NCBI GenBank assembly: GCA_023664535.1
Contig: JAMPFJ010000002.1
Coordinates: 186,001-250,000, forward strand
DNA length: 64,000 bases
Origin: Bacteroidales bacterium
Lineage (GTDB): Bacteria > Bacillota > Clostridia > Lachnospirales > Lachnospiraceae
Direction: 5' to 3'
Of this stretch, positions 34,828 to 42,492 are shown one piece after another; the stretch's first letter is position 1; every line of letters starts with the position of its first letter. The position numbers were made by a program, and so were the translations under genes. The notes under the pieces were generated by a model. It saw only the letters and a program-made list of their open reading frames with translations. It was not told the DNA's origin and did not search any database.

Positions 34828-35030
34828 TCAGGCAATCCGTTTGATGGATTTCAGTTTCCGGTAAAACTGGCTGTCAGGCATAGTGATGGCGACCATAACA
34901 ACAGCCAGAAGGCTGATATGTGCTATGGTATTGAGATTTGCAACAGAGTGCTTATTGCGTACCCACATACGTTCCTGACCGGATCTATTGCCTTCGTCTT
35001 TCTATTAAGAAATGCTATGTCCAAATAGTC
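34828..35030 (-). pseudogene. Transposase C-terminal remnant
   Basis: Minus-strand frame RSGQERMWVRNKHSVANLN, then TIAHISLLAVVMVAITMPDS and FYRKLKSIKRIA with stop. Upstream it is frameshifted (DYLDIAFLNRKTKAIDPV). The NKHSVANLNTIAHISLL pattern resembles the last helix of DDE transposases, but the family is not certain. Confidence 0.35.
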
Positions 35031-35243
35031 GTAATCACGTTTAATAGTATACAAAAAAAGGCTTCCTTTGACCTAACAATTGTTGTCCTATTAAATTATT
35101 TGATGGAATTTTATATATTGGCGTAGAAACGTATACACTTTTTTAGAGTCTGTACCCTATTTTTTACGGTTTTATAAACATCTTTTTATTTTAGTAATAA
35201 TGTTTTTATACTTATTTTCTATTGTATACTTTTATCAAGAAAT

Positions 35244-35297
35244 AATAAAGAATTATTAAAATGTTCAAATTATTGAATACTTTAATAATTCTTTATT
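35244..35297. repeat. Perfect 17-bp inverted repeat, part of a 54-bp near-palindrome
   Basis: Arms AATAAAGAATTATTAAA (35244-35260) and TTTAATAATTCTTTATT (35281-35297). The 20-base centre has a further inner pair TTCAA/TTGAA. All A/T except a few bases. Could be a weak bidirectional terminator for the tRNA operon or an element end. Confidence 0.65.
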
Positions 35298-35317
35298 TAC
35301 ATCAAATGAACCACCAT

Positions 35318-35339
35318 TTTGTCAGATGTTTGTCAGATG
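35318..35339. repeat. Tandem 11-bp repeat near tRNA-Leu
   Basis: TTTGTCAGATG occurs twice without a gap (CATCTGACAAA on the other strand), 67 bases from the tRNA-Leu 3' end. Such direct repeats can be arm-type sites of tyrosine integrases; no integrase gene is present. Confidence 0.5.
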
Positions 35340-35405
35340 CTTAATGCATTTACACTTTGGATTACAACTGCTAAACACGCAAACCCCTGTATTTCCAAAG
35401 CAAAA

Positions 35406-35485
35406 TGCGGATGACAGGAATTGAACCTGCACGGTCTCCCACTAGATCCTAAGTCTAGCGCGTCTGCCAGTTCCGCCACATCCGC
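35406..35485 (-). tRNA. tRNA-Leu (anticodon TAG)
   Basis: 80 bases with acceptor GCGGATG/CATCCGC, long variable arm, anticodon loop CTTAGGA between CTAGA and TCTAG, and T-loop TTCAATT. CCA is not encoded. Last gene of the tRNA operon. Confidence 0.93.
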
Positions 35486-35572
35486 ATATCAATAACAGAA
35501 TTTATCTCTTCTGTTCTTTTTCCATATATTATAGGTAAATAAACAATGAAGAAGCATTACTGCTTCTTCAAG

Positions 35573-35645
35573 TGAAGCACGGGGGATTCGAACCCCCGAC
35601 AACCTGATTAAAAGTCAGGTGCTCTACCGACTGAGCTAGTGCTCC
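35573..35645 (-). tRNA. tRNA-Lys (anticodon TTT)
   Basis: Acceptor GGAGCAC/GTGCTTC, anticodon stem CCTGA with loop CTTTTAA and TCAGG, T-arm GGGGGTTCGAATCCCCC. CCA not encoded. Confidence 0.94.
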
Positions 35646-35678
35646 ATAAAACTATTTTCATTACTTTTCCCAATCAAG

Positions 35679-35750
35679 CTGGGGTAGCTGGATTCGAACC
35701 AGCGAATGCAGGAGTCAAAGTCCTGTGCCTTACCGCTTGGCGATACCCCA
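35679..35750 (-). tRNA. tRNA-Gln (anticodon TTG)
   Basis: Acceptor TGGGGTA/TACCCCA, anticodon loop CTTTGAC between CAGGA and TCCTG, T-arm GCTGGTTCGAATCCAGC. Confidence 0.94.
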
Positions 35751-35776
35751 GTACTCACTGCATCCTCGGCAATGAA

Positions 35777-35851
35777 GGTGGATAAAGGGATTCGAACCCT
35801 TGGCCTCCAGAGCCACAATCTGGCGCGCTAACCAACTGCGCTATACCCACC
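35777..35851 (-). tRNA. tRNA-His (anticodon GTG)
   Basis: Acceptor GTGGGTA/TATCCAC with the extra G-1 opposite C73 that marks tRNA-His. Anticodon loop TTGTGGC between CCAGA and TCTGG. Confidence 0.94.
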
Positions 35852-35924
35852 ATATCCTGTAGAATAAATCTACAAGGCGTTGCGACTTTCCAGATATAAA
35901 TATCTGAACCTTCCTTCGCGTAAA

Positions 35925-35998
<74 letters not shown>

Positions 35999-36028
35999 AT
36001 CTGTTACGTTTTCTATTTGCGTAACAAA

Positions 36029-36099
36029 AGCGGGTGATGGGAATCGAACCCACGTATCTAGCTTGGAAGGCTAGTGTTCTACCATTGAACTACACCCGC
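36029..36099 (-). tRNA. tRNA-Gly (anticodon TCC)
   Basis: Acceptor GCGGGTG/CATCACCCGC, anticodon loop CTTCCAA between CTAGC and GCTAG, T-arm GTGGGTTCGATTCCCAT. Confidence 0.94.
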
Positions 36100-36116
36100 A
36101 TAGTAATTAGTTGAAA

Positions 36117-36191
<75 letters not shown>

Positions 36192-36224
36192 TTTTCACGG
36201 TTCCTCAACGCTGACGCAACACCT

Positions 36225-36253
36225 ACTATAACAAAATGCGTTTGACTTGTCAA
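36225..36253 (-). promoter_or_regulatory. Promoter of the seven-gene tRNA operon
   Basis: Minus-strand -35 TTGACA (36248-36253) and -10 TATAGT (36225-36230), spacing 17, 34 bases before tRNA-Pro. All seven tRNA genes lie downstream on the same strand with short spacers. Confidence 0.75.
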
Positions 36254-36412
36254 CCATTATTTTCAACTTTTTAATCTTATATGAATACCGCATTGTTCTT
36301 AACCAGCACGCTGTTTATATTACCAAATAAAGCAGTATTTGTAAAGCCTTTTTTTCATCTATATTATTTTTTATATTTTTTATTGTTGCAGGCAGCTCCC
36401 CTTATTTTTCCA

Positions 36413-37357
36413 TCATTCGTCCTTATCCGGCCCTTTAGCGGACTTCACCACTTCATCTACAATGCTCCGCGGTCTTCCCTTAATCTCTTCATAAATTCTT
36501 GCCAGGTAATAGCCAATTATCCCGAGGCTAATCATAATCAGGCTTCCCGCAATCAGTAACAATAAAATAACTGTCGTAAAACCCTCCAGTGCCCGTCCTG
36601 TTGCCCACTTTACCAGAGACTGGATTCCCAAAAATATGGCAAAGAAAAAAAACACCATTCCGGAAAACGTAATCAGCTGCATCGGCGCTGTCGTAAAGGA
36701 ACAAATGCTGCCGATTGCGTACTTTACGAGAGAGTTTACGGACCATTTTGTTTTTCCCACCTCTCGTTCCTTTACATCAAATTCTACCATTGCGCTTTTA
36801 TAGCCAAGCCAGGAGGACAATGCCCGGAAAAAAATATTCCGCTCCGGCAGCTTGACATACTCATTCACCACTTTTCTGTCCAGCATTTTAAAATCTGAGG
36901 ACCTGTACATCTCAATTCCGGTAGAATGACTAATCAGCTTATAAAACAGCTTGGCGAACCCTTTATAAACCACGTTTTCTTTTCCTCTGGAACGCTTCAC
37001 CCCTTCAATAATTTCAAACCCCTGTTCCCACAGCTTATACATTTCCAGCAGTGTCTCCGGCGGATGCTGTAAATCACAATCCATCACTGCACACACTTCG
37101 CCGGCAGCATGGGAAAGCCCGGTAAATATGGCAGCCTCTTTACCAAAATTTCTGGAAAAGGAAATACCCAGTATCTGTGCGTCCTGTACGGTTTCCGCCA
37201 GTTCGCTTATCACCTCAAAGCTTTTATCCTTTGAGCCGTCATTAACGTAGACCAACTCAAAGGCAATCCCTTTCGGCTGCAGCACATCTCTGATTGCACG
37301 ATATGCGTTTTCTATATTTCCCTCTTCATTATATACCGGTAAAATAATGGATAGCAT
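36413..37357 (-). CDS. Glycosyltransferase family 2, GtrB/DPM1-like
   Basis: 314 aa. GT-A domain: LSIILPVYNEEGNIENAYRA, VYVNDGSKDKSFEVI, SRNFGKEAAIFTGL and DCDLQHPPE (DxD-type metal site). Two C-terminal helices (LITFSGMVFFFFAIFLGIQS and TVILLLLIAGSLIMISLGII) anchor it in the membrane. Such enzymes transfer a sugar from a nucleotide sugar to undecaprenyl phosphate on the cytoplasmic face, for cell-envelope glycosylation. AGGAAG ribosome site 0-5 bases before the ATG, closer than usual. Transcribed alone after a terminator. Confidence 0.9.
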   Translation of the reverse strand: MLSIILPVYNEEGNIENAYRAIRDVLQPKGIAFELVYVNDGSKDKSFEVISELAETVQDAQILGISFSRNFGKEAAIFTGLSHAAGEVCAVMDCDLQHPPETLLEMYKLWEQGFEIIEGVKRSRGKENVVYKGFAKLFYKLISHSTGIEMYRSSDFKMLDRKVVNEYVKLPERNIFFRALSSWLGYKSAMVEFDVKEREVGKTKWSVNSLVKYAIGSICSFTTAPMQLITFSGMVFFFFAIFLGIQSLVKWATGRALEGFTTVILLLLIAGSLIMISLGIIGYYLARIYEEIKGRPRSIVDEVVKSAKGPDKDE

Positions 37358-37388
37358 CTTCCTATCTCCTTCACGTTTTACATTTTAA

Positions 37389-37419
37389 AGGAGCTGCCGC
37401 ACTCGGTACGACAGCCCCT
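37389..37419 (-). terminator. Terminator after the Asp-rich membrane protein gene
   Basis: On the minus strand AGGGGCTGTCG pairs with the GCGGCAGCTCCT stretch, followed by TTTAAAATG. It lies downstream of the gene at 37500-37775 and just upstream of the glycosyltransferase start. Confidence 0.55.
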
Positions 37420-37499
37420 CTCATTCATCGCAAGAAGAAACGCAGTGACCGAAAACATCGGCAAGCGCTTACTTTTCTTTCGCCCAACTTCTTTTGAAA

Positions 37500-37775
37500 T
37501 TACTCCTCTACTGCCTTAGGCGCTGCTGGTTTAATTTCTTCCTCGTCGTCAAAAAAATCATCGTCAAAATCATCGTCAAAATCATCGTCAAAATCATCCA
37601 GATAATCCGGTGTAAAATAACGATATACCGCATAAGCAATACCTGCAACCGCCGTAATTACTCCGATAACAGCAAATACCCAGAGAATTCTTCTTGTTGC
37701 CTTTTCCTGTGGATCTTCTCTTTTGATTAATTCCTGAATCTTAGCAGCATTGATTAAATCATCTAAATTCTTCAT
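37500..37775 (-). CDS. Small membrane protein with Asp-rich repeat tail
   Basis: 91 aa. A helical N-terminus (NLDDLINAAKIQELIKRED), one membrane helix (ILWVFAVIGVITAVAGIAYA), then an acidic tail built of DFDD units encoded by a 12-bp tandem repeat, ending EEIKPAAPKAVEE. Similar short proteins occur widely in Lachnospiraceae (DUF4366-like), function unknown. AAAGGACGG ribosome site 7 bases upstream. Confidence 0.75.
   Translation of the reverse strand: MKNLDDLINAAKIQELIKREDPQEKATRRILWVFAVIGVITAVAGIAYAVYRYFTPDYLDDFDDDFDDDFDDDFFDDEEEIKPAAPKAVEE
37557..37598. repeat. 12-bp coding tandem repeat
   Basis: ATCATCGTCAAA is repeated three times perfectly from 37557 to 37592 with a partial fourth. It encodes the repeated Asp-Phe-Asp-Asp tail, and its copy number could change by slippage without frameshift. 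Confidence 0.8.
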
Positions 37776-37878
37776 ATCATACCGTCCTTTCCATCAATAT
37801 ATTTTTAAACAGTAATTAGTATAACATAATTTTCTTCTATTTACTATATGAAATCAAGAAAAATATATTTTTTTATTC

Positions 37879-40131
37879 TTACTCTAACTTTTTCAATTTG
37901 GCAAAAGAGGCAAACATCCTTTTCACCCCGACCTTTTCAAAATCCACGGTAACCTCATAATCCTTCCCTCCGGATTTAAGTTCAAGCACCACGCCGGTTC
38001 CGAACCGGACATGCCGCACGGTATCCCCCACCGTATAATCCACCTCCATGCGCTCTACTTTAAATTCCTTTCCAAAGGACGGAACCCTTGACGAAGCTTC
38101 CGCCGAATAGGAATAAGGCTTACTGCTGACACTCCTTCCCTGTCTGGCAAGCTCTTCAAATGCCTGCCGGCTGGTTTCTTTCTGCCGGTTAAGAGTATAA
38201 GCCCCCTCACCGTTCATGCTGATTACCTCCTCCGGTATTTCCTTGATAAACCGCGATATCGGATTATAATTTGTTGAGCCGTGCATCATTCTCTGCCTTG
38301 CCGCACTCAAAAATAGCCGTTCCTTCGCTCTCGTTATCCCCACATAACAAAGCCTCCTCTCCTCTTCTTCGGCATCTTCATCTTCCGAATTAAGCGCCAT
38401 ACTGCTGGGGAACAGCCGGTCTTCCATTCCGCCCAAAAATATACAGGGAAACTCCAGACCTTTCGCACTGTGCAGCGTCATTAACAGGACTTTCTCTTCT
38501 GATTCTACTACATTATCCACATCCGCAACTAACGCAATTTCCTCCAACAGCTCCGAAAGAGACGGCTGCTCCGCTTCCTCTTCATATTTTACAATTTTGT
38601 TTTTAAGCTCTGTCAGATTCTCCATTCTTGCCTCAGCCTCTTCGGTGCCTTCGGCTGCCAATTCATTCCAATATCCGGTTTTCTCTAAAACCGCATCATA
38701 CACCTCGCTTAAAAATGCTCCTTCCTCCACCATATCCCGAAAATCCATTATCAGATTGGAAAACGCTTCTATCTTTGCCACTGCACGGTTTAACCCCGGA
38801 ATATTGGCTGCCTCAAACATGGCGTCAAACAGTCCCATTTCATAGGTATCCGCATAAGCCTGTACCTTTTCCACACTGCTCATTCCAATTCCCCGTTTCG
38901 GGACATTGACAATACGGCGTACTGCCATATCGTCTCTTCCATTATCAATCACCTTCAGGTAGCAGATTAAGTCCTTGACCTCCCTTCGCCCGTAAAAATT
39001 CTGTCCGCCGATAATTTTATAGGGGATATTCCTCATCAGTAATTTTTCCTCATAAATTCTGGACTGGGCATTGGTGCGGTACAAAATCGCAAACTGGTTA
39101 TACGGTCTCCCCTCCCGCCTGTGCTGATTGATAATTTCCGAAACCGTATATTCCGCCTCCTGATATTCTGTATCATAAAGACAGAACGACACCTTCTCCC
39201 CTTCTTCCGCTTCCGTCCACAATGCTTTCTCTTTCCTTCCCACATTGTGGGAAATGACACCGTTTGCCGCCCCTAAAATATTTCCGGTAGAACGGTAATT
39301 CTGCTCCAGCTTAATCACCTTTGCTTCGGAATACTCCTCCTCAAAATTTAAAATGTTGTAAATATTGGCTCCCCGGAATTTATAGATAGACTGGTCATCA
39401 TCTCCTACCACGCAGAGATTCCGGTATTTTGCAGCCAGCTGTTTAATGAGCAGAAACTGAATATGATTTGTATCCTGGTACTCGTCTACCATAATATAGC
39501 GAAAACGTTCCTGATAACTGTCCAATATTTCCGGATGGAACTGAAATAATTCCACGGTTTTGTACAGCAAATCATCAAAATCCAATGCATTATTCGCCTT
39601 CAACTGCGCCTGATATTCCGCATAAACTCTGGCTGTCTGCATTTTGCGATAATCTCCGCTTGCCTCCCGGTCATATTCAGACGTAGAAATGAATCTTTCC
39701 TTTGCCCGGGAAATCTCAGCCATGATTCCCCTCTCCGGATACTGCTTTGAGTCCATGTTCAGCTTTTTTAAGCAGTTTTTTACCACTGCTTTCTGGTCAT
39801 CACTGTCATAGATTGTAAAATTACTCTGATAGTCCAGCTGGTCAATATAACGTCTTAATATACGCACGCACAATGCATGAAAAGTAGATACCCATACACT
39901 GTCCGCTCCATAAGACACAATACGGTCCACCCTTTCCCGCATTTCTCCCGCTGCTTTATTGGTAAAAGTAATCGCCAGTATATTGTATGGCGCCACGCCC
40001 TTTTCCTCAATCAGATATGCGATGCGGTGTGTCAGCACCCTGGTCTTACCGGAACCCGCCCCTGCCAATAAAAGCAGCGGTCCCTCCGTATATCTGACTG
40101 CCTCCGCCTGTTCTGTATTTAACTCTCTCAT
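37879..40131 (-). CDS. pcrA: ATP-dependent DNA helicase PcrA/UvrD
   Basis: 750 aa from ATG 40131 (MRELNTEQAEAVRYTEGPLL) with AAAGAGG before it; the frame extends 16 codons upstream without a ribosome site. SF1A motifs: AGAGSGKTRVLTHR (I), ITFTNKAAGEMRERV (Ia), VDEYQDTN (II), VGDDDQSIYKFRGA (III), LEQNYRST (IV), MTLHSAKGLEFP (V) and CYVGITRAKERLFLSA (VI). The C-terminal Tudor-like domain (VGDTVRHVRFGTGVVLEL) is present, as in Firmicute PcrA. Acts in nucleotide-excision repair and in clearing RecA and RNA polymerase conflicts. Confidence 0.96.
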   Translation of the reverse strand: MRELNTEQAEAVRYTEGPLLLLAGAGSGKTRVLTHRIAYLIEEKGVAPYNILAITFTNKAAGEMRERVDRIVSYGADSVWVSTFHALCVRILRRYIDQLDYQSNFTIYDSDDQKAVVKNCLKKLNMDSKQYPERGIMAEISRAKERFISTSEYDREASGDYRKMQTARVYAEYQAQLKANNALDFDDLLYKTVELFQFHPEILDSYQERFRYIMVDEYQDTNHIQFLLIKQLAAKYRNLCVVGDDDQSIYKFRGANIYNILNFEEEYSEAKVIKLEQNYRSTGNILGAANGVISHNVGRKEKALWTEAEEGEKVSFCLYDTEYQEAEYTVSEIINQHRREGRPYNQFAILYRTNAQSRIYEEKLLMRNIPYKIIGGQNFYGRREVKDLICYLKVIDNGRDDMAVRRIVNVPKRGIGMSSVEKVQAYADTYEMGLFDAMFEAANIPGLNRAVAKIEAFSNLIMDFRDMVEEGAFLSEVYDAVLEKTGYWNELAAEGTEEAEARMENLTELKNKIVKYEEEAEQPSLSELLEEIALVADVDNVVESEEKVLLMTLHSAKGLEFPCIFLGGMEDRLFPSSMALNSEDEDAEEEERRLCYVGITRAKERLFLSAARQRMMHGSTNYNPISRFIKEIPEEVISMNGEGAYTLNRQKETSRQAFEELARQGRSVSSKPYSYSAEASSRVPSFGKEFKVERMEVDYTVGDTVRHVRFGTGVVLELKSGGKDYEVTVDFEKVGVKRMFASFAKLKKLE

Positions 40132-40241
40132 CCTGTACCTCTTTCTCATCCTCTTCTGTCTGTTACAGCAGCAAATCATTTATTTGTTAGTATACATGAA
40201 TTCCGTAAAGTGTGCAAATTCTTTCCGGCAGAAGCCATGAC

Positions 40242-40270
40242 TTGTAGTGCCCCTGAAATTATGTTACACT
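40242..40270 (+). promoter_or_regulatory. metF promoter
   Basis: -35 TTGTAG (40242-40247), -10 TACACT (40265-40270), spacing 17, 35 bases before the ATG. No S-box or other riboswitch fits in the short leader. Confidence 0.55.
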
Positions 40271-40305
40271 AATTATATATAATAAAGAAAAGAAGGGATA
40301 TACAA

Positions 40306-41184
40306 ATGATTAATGATGTTTACAAGCCAGGTAAGACTGTTTTTTCTTTTGAAGTATTTCCTCCGAAAAAAAATGAAGAAATCTATGATATCTATAAAAC
40401 ATTAGACAGATTAAAAACACTGCAGCCCGATTTTATCAGTGTCACCTATGGCGCCGGCGGCAGCAATTCAAAAAAAACCGCTGCGATTGCCTCCTATATT
40501 AAAAATATCTGTGAAATTGAGCCCATTGCCCATTTAACGGCGGTGGCAATGGACGAACCGTTTTTAATCCGCTTCCTGCAGGATTTGGCGCAGAAAGGAG
40601 TATCTAATGTTCTGGCTCTGCGGGGCGACCGCCCAAAGGATATGTGCGATGAAGACTATAACAACCGCGTATTTTTGCATGCGGAGGATATCATCCGCAT
40701 TATCCATCAACAGTCCGAAATCTGCATTGCCGCTGCCTGCTATCCGGAAATTCATCCGGAATCCGAAAGCCGTGAAAGCGACTTACAGTACTTAAAGCAA
40801 AAAGTGGATGCCGGGGTAAATTTTCTTATTACCCAGATGTTTTTTGACAATTCAAAATTTTATGAATTTCTGGATTTAGCGCGAAAAGCCGGTATTAACG
40901 TCCCCATTTCCGCCGGTATTATGCCGATTACCACCGCAAAGCAGCTTGGTACCAGCGTCACTCTTTCCGGCACCTCGGTTCCAAAGACGCTCAGCAATCT
41001 GGTGGCCAGATATGCCGATACACCGGATGATTTACGCAAGGCAGGAATCGACTATGCGATAAACCAGATAAACGACCTGATAGCCAACGGTGTGGACGGA
41101 ATCCATCTGTACACAATGAACCGGGCTGCCGTTTCAATGGAGATTATGAATCAGCTCCGGAAAACAGACACAGGCAAAAAATAA
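40306..41184 (+). CDS. metF: 5,10-methylenetetrahydrofolate reductase
   Basis: 292 aa TIM-barrel flavoprotein that reduces methylene-THF to methyl-THF for methionine synthesis or the Wood-Ljungdahl pathway. Marks: FSFEVFPPKKNEE (catalytic Glu), SVTYGAGGSNSKKT, LALRGDRPKD, ACYPEIHPES, FLITQMFFDNSKFYEF and GIHLYTMNRA. AGAAGGGATATACAA ribosome site. Transcribed alone; the single-domain length matches bacterial MetF. Confidence 0.95.
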   Translation: MINDVYKPGKTVFSFEVFPPKKNEEIYDIYKTLDRLKTLQPDFISVTYGAGGSNSKKTAAIASYIKNICEIEPIAHLTAVAMDEPFLIRFLQDLAQKGVSNVLALRGDRPKDMCDEDYNNRVFLHAEDIIRIIHQQSEICIAAACYPEIHPESESRESDLQYLKQKVDAGVNFLITQMFFDNSKFYEFLDLARKAGINVPISAGIMPITTAKQLGTSVTLSGTSVPKTLSNLVARYADTPDDLRKAGIDYAINQINDLIANGVDGIHLYTMNRAAVSMEIMNQLRKTDTGKK

Positions 41185-41191
41185 TTTTCCC

Positions 41192-41220
41192 TTGAAATAT
41201 AGTTTCAAAAACTATATACT
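41192..41220 (+). promoter_or_regulatory. Promoter of the DUF1836 gene
   Basis: -35 TTGAAA (41192-41197), -10 TATACT (41215-41220), spacing 17. A GGCAGCA/TGCTGCT pair in the leader could form a small hairpin. Confidence 0.55.
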
Positions 41221-41290
41221 GTGATACAGATATCAAGAACCGGCAGCATTTACCCGATAACCTGCTGCTGACTATTACGGAGGTAAAACA

Positions 41291-41977
41291 ATGAGTGATA
41301 TATCTTTTCAGGATATCAAACAACAATTAGAAAAATGGTACGCCCCGGAATATATTTATCCCGAAGATATTCCGTCTATTGAATTATATATGGACCAGAT
41401 TACTACTTTTATGGACAAACAGTTAGGCGGCAACAAACGTAGAGATGAAGACAAAATACTCACGAAAACCATGATTAACAACTATTCAAAAAATAATCTT
41501 CTGCCGCCATCCGACCGGAAGAAATATTCCAAGGACCATATTATCCTGTTAATTTACATTTATTACCTGAAAAATTTCCTATCCATCAATGATATCCAGA
41601 ATTTGCTGACCCCGATGACTGACAACTACTTTCAAAAGGCAGATGGGATTACCATGTCGGACATTTATAAAAGCCTGTTTAAATTGGGACAGAAATATGG
41701 TGTTCATGTCAGGGAAAGTATTCAGGAAATATATGACATTGCCTCTGGACAGTTTGAACCCTCTGACGATTATCTCAAGACTTATGCCATGATTACCCTG
41801 CTGAGTTACGATATCTATGCCAAAAAGCAGCTGGTAGAGCGGCTTATTGATTCTTTGCAGGAATCGCCTGTCTCCAAGGCAGAATTAAAGGAAGCCAGAG
41901 AACTTGTTAAACAGAAAGAAAAAGAAGAAAAGCAGCGACTGAAAAACAACGGTAAAAATAGCAGTAAGCCGCAATAA
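41291..41977 (+). CDS. DUF1836 domain protein, predicted DNA-binding
   Basis: 228 aa. The MerR-like HTH of DUF1836 is visible: LTKTMINNYSKNNLLPPSDR, then KKYSKDHIILLIYIYYLKNF and LSINDIQNLLTPM. The C-terminus (ELVKQKEKEEKQRLKNN) is a charged helix. Common in clostridia; no defined target. ACGGAGG ribosome site. Ends convergent with yerC-like gene behind a hairpin. Confidence 0.88.
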   Translation: MSDISFQDIKQQLEKWYAPEYIYPEDIPSIELYMDQITTFMDKQLGGNKRRDEDKILTKTMINNYSKNNLLPPSDRKKYSKDHIILLIYIYYLKNFLSINDIQNLLTPMTDNYFQKADGITMSDIYKSLFKLGQKYGVHVRESIQEIYDIASGQFEPSDDYLKTYAMITLLSYDIYAKKQLVERLIDSLQESPVSKAELKEARELVKQKEKEEKQRLKNNGKNSSKPQ

Positions 41978-41989
41978 TTGCGGCTTACT
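41963..41989 (-). terminator. Perfect 12-bp hairpin terminator
   Basis: Arms AGTAAGCCGCAA and TTGCGGCTTACT around TAA, which is the stop codon of the DUF1836 gene. On the minus strand it is followed by CTATTTTTACC, so it ends the YerC gene; on the plus strand no T-run follows. Confidence 0.7.
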
Positions 41990-42004
41990 CCCTGCTCTAT
42001 GCTG

Positions 42005-42298
42005 TTATTCCCTGTTTTTTATTCTGGCAAATACCATTTCATAACCATCCTTGCCATAATTAAGCGACCGATTTACTCTGGAAATTGTTGCCGTCGATGC
42101 TCCTGTCTTCTCGGCTACCTCCATATAAGTACATCCGTCCTTCAACATTTTAGCAACCTCAAATCTCTGGGCAAGTGACAACAATTCATTGACTGTGCAC
42201 ACGTCCTCAAAAAAATTGAAACATTCCTCTTCATTTTCCAAAGTAAGAATTGCTTCAAACAACTCACTTACCGCCTGCGTTCTTACACTCTTTCCCAT
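42005..42298 (-). CDS. YerC/YecD family TrpR-related protein
   Basis: 97 aa from ATG 42298 (MGKSVRTQAVSELFEAILTL), with GGGGTGG 8 bases upstream; an alternative ATG at 42328 is possible. The TrpR-like HTH reads CTVNELLSLAQRFEVAKML, CTYMEVAEKTGASTATISRV and NRSLNYGKDGYEM. The family (TIGR02531) lacks a proven ligand in clostridia. Single gene between DUF1836 and amylase. Confidence 0.9.
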   Translation of the reverse strand: MGKSVRTQAVSELFEAILTLENEEECFNFFEDVCTVNELLSLAQRFEVAKMLKDGCTYMEVAEKTGASTATISRVNRSLNYGKDGYEMVFARIKNRE

Positions 42299-42429
42299 AT
42301 GCATCCACCCCGTTATCTGGTTCTCCATGACATCTGCATCCTGCTGTCATCCGCCGCCCACATTATCACTGTAAAATTTTACCGTGTTAAAGTGTCTTTA
42401 TTATAATACAGATATTCTTTTTATGCAAG

Positions 42430-42486
42430 TAAAAAGACTGCCCTTTTATGCCCTTTCATTCAAGCATAAACCACCGGACAGTCCTG
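42430..42486 (-). terminator. Terminator of the amylase gene
   Basis: Minus strand GACTGTCC (42476-42483) pairs with GGGCAGTC (42436-42443) over a loop of about 32 bases, followed by TTTTTAC. Located 10 bases after the amylase stop. Confidence 0.6.
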
Positions 42487-42492
42487 TCTTTT

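Larger units (their letters stand above)
35031..35405. other. AT-rich stretch next to the tRNA operon's end
   Basis: No gene. It holds a long inverted repeat (35244-35297) and a tandem 11-bp repeat (35318-35339), described separately. It is bounded by the 3' end of the tRNA-Leu gene, a usual place for integration of mobile elements. Confidence 0.4.

Noticed and set aside
35636..35818. 60-codon frame across the tRNA-Lys, -Gln and -His genes
   Set aside because: It is a translation of tRNA sequence, a frequent false call.
37557..37598. Short tandem repeat considered as a CRISPR-like array
   Set aside because: Unit of 12 bp with no spacers, within a coding frame.
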